Source of the DNA: Chrysoporthe austroafricana
Taxonomy: Eukaryota > Ascomycota > Sordariomycetes > Diaporthales > Cryphonectriaceae
NCBI GenBank assembly: GCA_001051155.2
Contig: JYIP02000002.1
Location: 4,693,315-4,757,314, forward strand
Length of the DNA: 64,000 nt
Direction of reading: 5' to 3'
Position numbers and translations under genes: made by a program
Part shown: piece by piece, positions 23,571 through 33,437 of the stretch
Position numbering within the stretch: the stretch's first letter is position 1
How the letters are laid out: the number at the start of each line of letters is the position of its first letter
The notes under the pieces: generated by a model
Databases searched by the model: none
Told to the model about the DNA's origin: nothing
The model's input: only the letters and a program-made list of their open reading frames with translations

Positions 23571-23847
23571 TGTTACAAGGGCAGAGTTCTGGGCTTGCGG
23601 GGGTCTTTATTTAACGATAACTGTTAAGGTGTTCTAAGGAGTGCTGAAGAACCAGGTCCAACCTTGATCCGTCGGGCTCGTTCCCGCCGTACTTATAGGC
23701 CTTGGTTCTCGACGTCTGCCTCAGGCATTTATTGCACAGCCCCCTTCTTTATGCAATTGGGCCTGACCGGTCAAGCCCAACGGCGCGTAACTCGCAATGC
23801 CTTAATATCCCTTCCTTCCTAGGGCACCCTCAGGTGTCCGTGTAACA
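23571..23847 (+). repeat. Solo LTR, copy 2 (277 bp)
   Basis: It begins TGTTACAAGGGCAG and ends GTCCGTGTAACA, with a perfect TGACC duplication at 23566-23570 and 23848-23852. It is the same family as 57-354 but lies in the opposite orientation. Relative to copy 1 it lacks part of an internal block and carries more T where copy 1 has C, including CA to TA changes near its start. That pattern is suggestive of repeat-induced point mutation but rests on few sites. Confidence 0.9.
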
Positions 23848-24387
23848 TGACCATAGCTCGTTGTGGTCCTCAAGTTTTGGCGACATTGACTCCGCCCTAT
23901 GTGGGAAACTGCAGGCTCTCGCAGTTGATGAGATGGATTCCAGCACCTCATCCCTTCGACGACTTGATGGCCACAATTTATAGAAAGTATCTGGTCGTAC
24001 TGAATGAAGTTATGACCGAATTAGCGGGCAGAACTCTTTGGGGTGCGATCTTCTCCCAGCCTCTTGAAAAGAAGTGGATCGCTGATGGCTGCAATACACC
24101 TTCGCCCTTATTATTTTTTAGCCAAAGCTACTGGCCGTTGGGTCCTCCGCTGGCGCGGCACACTGACTTTGCTGCTTGGTTGCCCTCGAAGTTGCTCGGA
24201 CAATTCACCAGAACGTGTTACCAGCCGGTCTTAATATGAAGGCTTTCTCCCTGATCCGGCCTGATGGTTAACTTTCAGCTGTGCACTTCGAGCATTCTTC
24301 GTTTCTACTTGGTCCACAAAGTCACAACATTGCTAAGTATACAACCTAAACTACGTAACACGAGTACTAGCTGGCAGCACCTCACAC

Positions 24388-24927
24388 TTAGTCACAGCAT
24401 CTGACCCTGTGACTTCCTGCCGGTAGCAAGATCAGCCACTTCCCTAATTCCCGGATCATCATGAATTTCGATGCTAGAGACTCTACTGATATGATATAGA
24501 AAATCAATGGAGGTACGCTTTGAGTTCGAAATGTGCTTGGCGCTGACTCGATGAGCGGTGGAGATGTATATAGCAAATCAATGCTACCTTGCACATTCAG
24601 CGTAAATGATACTAGCTTTCTTAGCCCGACCGCCATCTTGAGCATTTAGCTACTAGAATCTGCCAGCCTGCCGACAGCTTCGCATGCTAAGGCCTTATTG
24701 CAATTGCTCTGGACACTGCCCAGGGCAAAGCAGCACCGAGCAACCTCCATGATCCCTCTTTTAATAGCACTGCCTTCCTCATAGCGCTTGATGTCGCTAC
24801 TACAGATGTCATCATCACGGATACAATCGACTTCAGATTGGTTCGAGGAAATTACCATAGACGGACTATTGCTTCGAGGGCCGCTACGGGGTTCGCTTCG
24901 TGCGACCTTCAAAATCAATAGTCGCAA
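24388..24927 (-). pseudogene. Split open frame, possible pseudogene fragment
   Basis: Two consecutive frames on the minus strand, 24649-24927 and 24388-24645, are in the same phase and are separated by one TAA at 24646-24648. Read together they give about 178 codons of ordinary composition: a Ser- and Asp-rich first part, then a helical segment (NCNKALACEAVGRLADS) and, after the stop, MLKMAVGLRKLVSF. A CAA-to-TAA change would explain the stop, but I do not recognise the family with certainty and there is no ATG at the upstream end. It is either a relic of an older gene or a chance pair of frames. Confidence 0.3.
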
Positions 24928-26952
24928 GAATCAACATTACATTTGTGGCTTGCCAAATCCACTTGAGTATATGGAAGTCACGAGCATTTAACACTAGTTA
25001 GTAGGACTGCGGTCGAAAGTGTTGTTCGTACGCCGACTGAGAGGAAAACTGACCTTCCCATGCTACATGTGCCCGGGGCACATCTGCGTCGTGTGACGTT
25101 CAAATAAGCTTAAGTACTATCAGGCGAGCCAGTCGGATCCCTGCGGACTATGGAGTTAGAGGTAAATTTTAGGTTCAGACTTGCACAGGTCCGACCCTCA
25201 ACATTCCCGTTTCATGCGTAAAGCTATTCACGGCTGCTTTTAAGATTTACCGCGGGATCTAGCTCGTTTTGGACAATAGCCCGCAAAAGGCTTTGCTCGT
25301 TCAAACACGGCTTAGTTCCTTAGCTTCCTCGAAATAGCATCTATATGCGCCAAACTTGCTCAGCAAGGAGTAACAAGATTTAGTCGGTGAGGACAGTCTC
25401 AGCGACGTCTGAGAATCTAACGACTCACCTCACATATAGCGCAATTCTTGAGCAAGCGCCATGCCAAGCTCACGGGAGTTGATGTTGCAGAGTAGAGTGC
25501 AGGCTAGCATAAATACAGTCGCATTCCGAGGACAGAAGATAATGTGGTCGGTCCTCTGTGAACTGAAGAAGCCGGGCTCCCCTGTCTCGGCACGGCTCGT
25601 TCAACTTAATTCGAGATCAGGCGCTGATCATGTACCCTGGTGGCGGAGATAAGCCGCATCCAAGGTGTCACTGTGGCTTAAAATAATCAGTGCATGACAA
25701 TGGCTACATCCCTCACTAAAAGCTCCAAAGGCATTGTTCCTGCAGTTCGTCTGCAGAGAGTGAGACTACGCTGGGTCGATCGATGGTTGCATCTGCGATG
25801 GAAGTAACTCAGCCTATTGTGGTATCATTGGGTGAAAATCTACAATGGTGGGTATCGAGCCTGATGGGCGTTAGTCTTTTACTCAATGTCGACGCCCATA
25901 ACCATCAATGGACTGCAATGAGTTGAGGCAGGACCAAATAGGGCACCTATTGGTGGGGAAACGACCTGTGGACGTCCATGGCTGAAGCAGAACAGGCCAT
26001 AGACCCAAAATACAGATCTCTTCCGAGCCATCGGAGGCGGTTGTTGAATTATTAATGGCCGCTTTGAATACATGTGGTGATATCAGTGCCATGCTTAATT
26101 CGGAAATTCCGGCTCCACAGCAAATACCTTCTACAGCTGCCCATTGCCGATCTTTACACTGTTCTCGTCCAAAATGGGAGTCCAGCGTCCTGTTCTGGTT
26201 TTCGGAGATTATCGACTATCCATATGTGAAGCCTCGAAATTCTGTTGTTGAACATGCATGAGTCTTTCTCCTGAGTTCTCGAATCAATGTTGAGAGGATT
26301 TAGGATTTGATATGGATCCTAACGTCGCGATAGGAGTATCTAGGTAGGCAGAGCACAGAGAAATGGCGCACCTTCCCCTATATTACACATTGTTTGTGTG
26401 AGAGCCTGTATGGACCACCTTCCAGGTAGACAACCAGGCGCCTGGGAGACCAAAGCTAGGTATTAGTAGTGGCAAGAAAGAATAACAAAACAGCAGAGAA
26501 GATTCAGACGGGGACGAAAGCCTAGACTTAGACTTCATTGAAGGGCAGCTCTCCAATTAGAGAGCAGATTGGGATGTTTACAGCCATGAGCAACGCAATG
26601 TTTGATGGAGGAGAGAACACATCATAGTATGGTCTCTCTTTTCCTTCAACGCCCTCCCTCCATTTCATTTTCTCTTTCTCGTACTCAGGGGGCTGGGGGC
26701 GGGGAAGCACCTTGGCGCTCTGACCTGTTTGCAATCAGACCGTCTCGCATGTGTGTGTTGGCGTGCAGTGCGTGCGTGGTCTGACATGGTAGCACACCAG
26801 AATAGGGGACGTGCTTCAACAGGGTTCATGCGTTGTTCGCCACCCGGCAGCCAGCATGTCCGCCCCTCCCTTAAATCTGTCACGATAGACAGCAATTCCT
26901 ATAACTCTGTCCTGGAAAACCATAACCCAAGCTTTCAGACACCACAGTCATT
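24928..26952. other. Intergenic, no gene recognised
   Basis: About 2 kb without a credible coding frame. Composition is ordinary to slightly AT-rich. The right end (26640-26950) is C/T-rich and precedes the GTPase ATG, as expected of a fungal promoter and leader. Confidence 0.5.
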
Positions 26953-28324
26953 ATGGCCAGATTCGAGACCCCGACTCACACCGACGACGAGTTCGATCTC
27001 ATCTATGACATTGAGTCTGCGAGCTCGCTCACTGACCATGACGTACCAGGACATGATCTTCAAGATCAGGTTCACCAGGTTGCAGAAACTTCCTCAAGGT
27101 CAAGCTTTGGTGCAGAGAGGCCTTCCGGACCTCACGAGATTCTTGTGATGCCGCATGTGGAAGCCTATGATGATAGCGCCCCACTGAGCCGGCAGTTCAC
27201 CGGTCACACCATCCAGGATGCCTCTCCATCGCCGGCGGCAATTCAACGTGGTCCGGGAAGCATCAGGGGACGCGTTAATGATGGCTTGCATTATACAAGA
27301 TCCGTGTGCAACAGGCTGTGGGGCAAGGATGCCCTGATTGCCGTGATGGGGTGAGTGCCCGTTATGCGGAAGACTGAAATTATTGCGATAGCAAGTGTTG
27401 ACTTGGGACAGTATGACCGGTTCTGGAAAGACTACATTTATCTCGAAGGTGACTGGACGAAATGACCTTCAAATCGGACACGATCTCACGTCTTGTATGG
27501 ACCTTGCCTGCTCCTAGGATATTCACTTCGACTGATCGTTACATGTTGATCTAGGCACTCGAGAGATTCAGGCTTTTGAGACCAAGATCGATGGCCAGAC
27601 TGTCCGCCTTGTCGACACTCCTGGCTTTTCAGATACACATCTATCTGACACAGAAGTGCTAGGAATGATCGCCGATTATCTAGCTGCAGCTTATAGGCAG
27701 GAGATGAAGCTATCAGGAATCATCTACGTCCATCCAATCTCAGACAACCGCGTCACGCACCACATCACCAAGAACCTCGAGATGTTTCGAAAGCTTACCG
27801 GGGAGAAGAACCTCAAGAACGTTATCCTTGTTACTAGCATGTGGGACAAAGTGAACGAAGCCGAGGGCATCAGACGTGAAGAGGAGCTCAAGAGCAAATT
27901 CTGGAAGCTTCTCATCCTCTTGGGCGCCAAGACAGTGCGACACAACGACACTCCAGAGTCAGCAAACAATATCGCCTCTATGCTCCTCCACAACAAGCCG
28001 TTCTACCTGCAACTTCAGGAAGAAATGGGCAAAGACAACAAGGCACTCAGAGACACAGCTGCTGGGAGAGAAGTGATGCTTGAGCTCGAGAGGATGAAAG
28101 AGGAACATCAGCGCGAGCTGGCAGAGATGGAAGATCTCATCAAAAGCTCAGCAAGGGAAAGCGAGGAAGTCATTGAGGCCATGCGAGAGCACTACCAGGG
28201 CAAACTCAGCGAGCTAGAGAGGACGCTGCGTGACGAAAAACGAATGAATGAGGAAGCAGTGCGGAGTCTCAACGATCGAATTCAAGCCCTCGAGAGAAAA
28301 GGAATTGGATGCAACGTTATGTGA
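26953..28324 (+). CDS. AIG1-type P-loop GTPase with coiled-coil tail
   Basis: Exons 26953-27350, 27412-27494 and 27555-28324 splice in frame to 416 aa; the introns are 61 and 60 bp. A disordered N-terminus of about 125 residues precedes AVMGMTGSGKTTF (P-loop, Lys about 139). G3 is VRLVDTPGF and G4 is VTSMWDKV, a variant of the usual [NT]KxD. The layout and the spacing between motifs resemble the AIG1/GIMAP and Toc34-like 'G domain' proteins of fungi. The last 110 residues are heptad-rich and charged, with repeated EEL/ERxxxE patterns, and should form a long coiled coil. The protein ends GIGCNVM, and its cysteine four residues from the end might be lipidated. There is no TM helix. Membrane-associated, oligomerising GTPase function is inferred from the family. 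It stands alone in a gene-poor stretch. Confidence 0.85.
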
Positions 28325-28755
28325 AGCGGCTTGGGTCAGGAATCGGATATTTGCAAGGTTCAATGAACTCTCCTGTAACGTATATACTTGGAGCGCTCCT
28401 TAATGACTGGGGATTGAGACTTGGCAGCTTATGTATCACTGCTGCGTACACGGAAAGGCAGGCGTCACGGAAGTCACTACTAGCGATACATTTTCATGCC
28501 CGAATAGCGACCTACTGCGGCATGTGGCACTTGTTATAATATAAACTGCTCGAATCTTCACAACTGCTAAATGTGACCGGCGAGATATAAAGCAGAATCA
28601 CTAACAACTTGCAACCTCCACAGTAGGAGTGACTATCACTGAACATTAGCCGCAGTAGAGTTCCCCGACTACTAACAACAATCCATTCCTACGAATTGTA
28701 CCATAATATCAATCAACATAGTTAGACAAATCCCTGTGGATCCTCATATCTCTAT
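28325..28755. other. Intergenic, no gene recognised
   Basis: 3' flank of the GTPase gene; nothing recognised. Confidence 0.5.
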
Positions 28756-29159
28756 TTAGAGACAAGTAAATCAAAGGGCTGGAAGAGAATCGTCGCCCGT
28801 CAAGTAAGGACCCGATCCTCTACACCCTGTGGGACACATTTCTATCTGAGGAAGATCACGATGCTCTGCAGCTACAGAATGAGTCCGACCACCAGCCTTA
28901 TGGACCTGATCATGTAGCCCCGATTCACAAGTCCACAAACAGCATGCGCATTGTGGTCTACCGCCCGGAGCCCCCAATTGTATACTCTCTGCCACCCAGC
29001 CAACCAGTATATCGACTCGAGCGCATGGTGAGTATGCCAGTGAAAGTTTCTAGACCATTGACCCGCGGGACTTGGAACTGGGCTCCCATACAAGCCATTG
29101 AAGAGAATATGCATCAGGATACCGGTTTCCTCAACAATCAAACCCAAACATCAACTTAA
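28756..29159 (+). pseudogene. Unassigned open frame, possible gene remnant
   Basis: An open frame of about 134 codons ends at TAA 29157-29159. The only ATG near its beginning is internal (28944), after which 71 codons remain, starting MRIVVYRPEPPIVYSLPP. The composition (Pro, Val, Tyr, Trp) is protein-like. Upstream the frame is closed by TAA, and I found no convincing acceptor that would join it to an earlier exon. I do not recognise it; a last exon of a decayed gene is one explanation and chance is another. Confidence 0.2.
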
Positions 29160-29557
29160 TCTCGGGCATGTGCCAGTCGAGGATTTTTGCGATCCTTGCC
29201 CAAACGTCGCCTGCTGGTGGTAATCAAATCACGGGCTGCTTGCAAAAAGTGGGCGAGGCTGGATCAACGCGAGATCAAATGCGGACAGGAGGATTGTTGT
29301 AGCCAACCAGAGAAACAGTTAGATGCATGGCACCTGAACGATATCGTGCGAGGACCCGTACTCGCCGTTGTAGGAGTTAGAGCGGTGATTTGAGGAAGAA
29401 GTGGAACTGCTTGGTGAGGTGGATAGATTTCTTGACCACAGTTGGAAATTCTCGCATTCAGGATAATCCCCAAACGGAGTGTGAGCCGAACGTATTCCAT
29501 TGGGTATGTACCCAAGGCTCGACAAGGCTGTTTTCGAGCATAATGTACAATTTAGAT
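29160..29557. other. Intergenic, no gene recognised
   Basis: The 3' sides of both flanking loci lie here; no motif stands out. Confidence 0.5.
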
Positions 29558-30208
29558 CTATATTAGCCATTTTCCCTTCTCCTGCAGCCCTACCTTCACC
29601 TTCCGCCAGTCCTTGTCACTGTACTTCCAAATCCAGCCTGAAACGTTCGCATCGTAGCTTTGCGGACCAAAGCTCTCAAAATCACCCAAGCCGAGACTTC
29701 GAACCGTAGCTGTCCACGGCTCGTTCTCCGCAGCTGTCTCAGCTCTGAATAGACCACATCCCAACTCAGAAATAGCAAACTCCATGAGCGAGCAATATGC
29801 CTCAGTGCCGAGGCCCTTGCGCCAGTGCTTGTGATCGATCATGACGCCCAGATCCGTCAACAGCTTCTTGTCCTTGACATCATTGCCTTCGTCGCCTGTA
29901 GTCGCTGGAGGTTCCGTCCATTCGAAGCAATTATAGCTACCCTGTCCGATGACTGCTCCCGTCTCCCTCAACACGATGATCATGAAGGCATTCTTGCCTT
30001 CTGGCTGCATAACCTTCCATCTACCGATGCGGCCTTGTAGCTTTTCCGCCGAGAGGTCCTTCTCGCAGGGGAAATAGGGGAAGTTTTCTGGCGTCTGGAG
30101 GAATTGTAACAGGCCTTCTGCGTCTGACTCCTGAGCTGTCCTAATGATGAGACGAGGAGAGACTATCTCATAGGAGTCACGAGGGAATCGAGGAGCTGGT
30201 GGTGACAT
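29558..30208 (-). CDS. GNAT-family N-acetyltransferase
   Basis: A single exon of 216 aa from the first ATG; the longer frame begins at GTG. SPRLIIRTAQESDAEGLLQF is the usual opening of Acetyltransf_3 (RimJ/RimL-like) domains. AFMIIVLRETGAVIGQGSYN forms the central strands, and DHKHWRKGLGTEAY is motif A, with the R-x-G-x-G loop that binds the acetyl-CoA pyrophosphate. The final segment (LGLGDFESFG) fits the last strand, and a Trp-rich tail follows. It should transfer an acetyl group from acetyl-CoA to an amine or protein N-terminus in the cytosol; the acceptor is unknown. No cluster partner is adjacent. Confidence 0.85.
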   Translation of the reverse strand: MSPPAPRFPRDSYEIVSPRLIIRTAQESDAEGLLQFLQTPENFPYFPCEKDLSAEKLQGRIGRWKVMQPEGKNAFMIIVLRETGAVIGQGSYNCFEWTEPPATTGDEGNDVKDKKLLTDLGVMIDHKHWRKGLGTEAYCSLMEFAISELGCGLFRAETAAENEPWTATVRSLGLGDFESFGPQSYDANVSGWIWKYSDKDWRKVKVGLQEKGKWLI

Positions 30209-32431
30209 TCTTTTCTCGAGCAGCAGGTCGAATTTCGGTAACGGGTGTGATTTTATATAGTGGAGCACAAGATGATCAAGTAGTGCAGTGGGCAGCAGAC
30301 GGGACGTCGAAAGTGTAAGACTCAGTGCTCCTTGAGTCAGTGCCTCAGAGGAGGGGTTGGGATGTCCGCTATATGTACTGAAAGATGCGTGGGTCTATTT
30401 CTTATTTCACATAGACTTGGAGCCATCGAGGAACAGAAGGAGATGAGCGGGGTCCGAGAGATAGGTTGCCATTATCAATACTCCAAAGCCCACGACGTTT
30501 TATCGCTGAAACGTTGGCTGGCATTTGTGTAATCAGTGATGACTCACTTGCATCTGTAACATTAGAATTAGAAGTGGACCCCATTACCAGCAGGGCATAT
30601 CAATCAGGATGCACGCGAAGTTTCACGTAGTTTGAATTTGAATAGTCTGTTGTACCACGATTGCTCCCCGCCCGCCTAAGCCTGCTTCAGCCGCCGGAGG
30701 CGATAACCTGAAATTAGAAGTCAGAATGGATGATCTGCGGTGAGACGCGATGGAAATGGCAGGTCACAATGGGATCTTCGAAAATAAATGTATTATTTAA
30801 TCCTCACAACTTGCTTCCTCAACGTTGAGTCTTAGGTAACACGACTACATCGATCCCTCTATCTATAAAAACGACGAGGTGGACAAATGGGGACTATCTG
30901 ACCGAGTTCACGATAGTCACTTGATTAGGACCGGTGAAGAGATTCTAGTGAGTAATCTGCGGTATCTGAATAGGTTCCGCACTCTGTTGTAAAGGCCGGG
31001 CCTTAATGCCACCGCTGCCCGGGTTGTTGTTTGACAAGCACCCCATGAGTCCACACCTCTACTGGCACGCAAATACGGGAACATAGCGAAGCAGTTGCAA
31101 ATTCTAGGATAGGTGCTTCAGAAACGATATTTAGACCGGAAATTCTACAGGCTACACTTCCAAACATTCCGCTGACTGCTCTACTATTATCTAAGTTTAC
31201 TTTCGGAAACGATTAAGATCTGGCATTTGTCCAGAAAGGACCAGCACAGGAAGATTGAACCGATTATGAGATTCCGGGCCAGACACAACGTTTCCATCAA
31301 GTCTGCAGGCGGCACCGTTCGCATATTGAGATTTTGGGGCGGGGCACCTCTAGACTTTGAAAACGTGTCCTTGCACTACGTGAGTCTGACGGGCCTACGG
31401 CTACTTTCTTTCTAGCTGAGGCTCTTCTAATCTCCGCAAGAATCTTAGTCCTGTCGTACTAATGAATGTCAGAACTTCGAATACAGCAGAAGCGAATACC
31501 ATGACACAAATATATCTATGTTTAGTCCGGGCCCTGGCCTTTTGCAACACATCAGTGTAGCCGTAGAGGCTCGCCCAAAGTCTGACCAAGAGAATTCTTA
31601 CCAGCTCATTCCGCTGCAGCTCATCAGTAGACCTTAGTGTCCTGCTTATGTACCGTAAGCCTTGGTTCGCATCGCTGCCGACGACCCGGTACATTGGGAA
31701 GGGTTACACTAAGCGGCGTAGAATCCTTGTTCGATTCCGATATCTCTTTCCCACATATGCTTAAGTCACGAATCTCAGCGTAACGATATTTCGCAGGGAT
31801 TCACGGCCCATAGGCTGTCGGAAAGGCTTGCGGGCAGTTGAGATGTTTCGCCCCATGGCTGGCTCTTGGGTGTTGGTGGCGTGAAGGCCCGAGTAAGATC
31901 TCACGCGTTTGGGACTCATTGGCTTGCATACGTGTTTGTCGAAAGCGAAGACCAAAAATATCTCGCCACAAAAACTGATTGGTTGAAACGCTCTGGTCAT
32001 ATGACTGACCAACAACATGTTGGTGACGGTCCACCTTGCTTATGACCCGGACGGGCCCTCGCTAGACAAATTCGAACCAGTATGACACTGTCCGCTGCGA
32101 AACACCGATGGTCTAAAATAAATAATCTAGAATTTGACCTGGTTTCACGATTGTGGGCTTGTCAGTCTCACGGGCCCTACTAAGGGGAATTCATGAGTTG
32201 CATCGCCAGGACATAAATTCACACGCTTTCTCTTCTTCCTATTTAATACTTTCATGATTATCATTGACGATCGCCTTTCCGGCTTTGCCCATCGACATTT
32301 CCTTTCTTAACTCTTTAGGTCTCAAAGATCGTGTCCAGAGCAGCGCATAGCAAATCAACAAAGAACAATTGTCAACGCTCAACATCTATCACCTGGGTTA
32401 TTACAAGCATTCCCCCCCCCCCTTTGTCAAT
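30209..32431. other. Intergenic, no gene recognised
   Basis: About 2.2 kb. A minus-strand frame of 97 codons at 31401-31694 includes a hydrophobic segment (YICVMVFASAVFEVLTFI) but resembles nothing I know. A poly-C run at 32411-32422 lies directly before the ATG of the next gene, within its probable leader. Confidence 0.45.
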
Positions 32432-32991
32432 ATGCGCTTCTCCATGGTTTCACCGGCCATTGTGCATACCTTGTGCGTCTTTTCCGGTTTTGCTTTAGGT
32501 ACGTCCTATGCATAACCATTTCGCGAATTGCTTCTGAACTGACTCGCCTTGCCGCAGCCCAGACCGAGGGATTCGACGCCATCACGCATCCTGTCAAAAA
32601 CCAGAACGTCACTGCCGGCTCAACAACCCTCATCACCTGGGATTACGACGATAAATGGCCAGGGGACATCACCATCACGCTAATCGGTGGCACTACAAGC
32701 GCGACTCTGGGTCCTGTTCAGAACCTTACGTGTATGCTTGAACTTCCCTCAGCCAAGTCCGGTGAATCATAAGGCCTTGAGGAGATATTAACGTGCGCAG
32801 CGAAATACGACAACTCCAAAGGCAGCTTCGCGTGGAACGTCGACAGCACACTCGGTGCCGATGCAACGTATGGCATCCAGATATTCTGGAATGCCAACAC
32901 GTCGGTGTTCCAATGGTCGAATCCTTTTCACATCATTGCATCCAAAAGCAGTGACTTAAAGTCTGTGTCCAAGTCAGCCTTGGCCGAGTAA
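32432..32991 (+). CDS. Small secreted Kre9/Knh1-like protein
   Basis: Exons 32432-32498, 32558-32731 and 32801-32991 give 143 aa. Residues 1-22 form a signal peptide ending in FALA, with cleavage likely before QTEGFD. The mature part has ITHPVKNQNVTAGSTTLITW, the opening of the Kre9/Knh1 N-terminal domain found in Ser-Thr-rich GPI-anchored wall proteins, then TITLIGG and a C-terminal ATYGIQIFW/FHI strand pair that completes the Ig-like fold. Unlike many relatives it lacks the long Ser/Thr tail and the hydrophobic GPI signal, so it should be secreted rather than anchored. One N-glycosylation sequon (NVT) and others follow. The second intron uses a GTATGC donor and a GCGCAG acceptor; this splice keeps the fold intact but drops the only domain cysteine codons nearby. 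Confidence 0.75.
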
Positions 32992-33437
32992 CCTCTTTCT
33001 GGTGGCCGCGTCTGAGCACGAGAACATTGCGGCGAAAGCTAGAGGAGTCGAGCTTCGAAAGATGTAGGGTCTTGGGGTACTGAGCTGAGCTCCCGTACCT
33101 TATTTTTGTTTGGAGAAGGGCAGATATTCAGAGCCTGTAGCATTGAACCCGTTAATCTTTCCTATCAGCAATGCACTCACAAACCAACAAGTAAATGGTT
33201 CGTCTCTTCGTCCTACCAATGGCTTTTTCTTTGAGAAATGACATAGGACCTGTTCAATTCCCACACCTTGCAACACAGCTCGCCACGAACATATCAGAAT
33301 CACAAGCTCGCATTTGATGCCTCCCATACTTCCAAGGTTTATTCAATGACTAATTCCCGAGGAAGGGGCGATCCACAGGCCGTTCTGTCAGTTAACATGA
33401 ATGTACTACGAATGTAGAAGTACCCAACTGAGGCTCT
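32992..33437. other. Intergenic between convergent genes
   Basis: Terminators of the Kre9-like gene (+) and the kinase gene (-) should lie here. Nothing else is recognised. Confidence 0.5.

Noticed and set aside
23847..24239. 130-codon frame beginning at the LTR edge
   Set aside because: It starts in the last bases of the solo LTR and encodes nothing resembling gag, pol or any known domain.
31690..31760. Possible tRNA because of a GTTCGATTCC element
   Set aside because: The T-arm-like motif is present, but I could not pair acceptor, D and anticodon arms around it.
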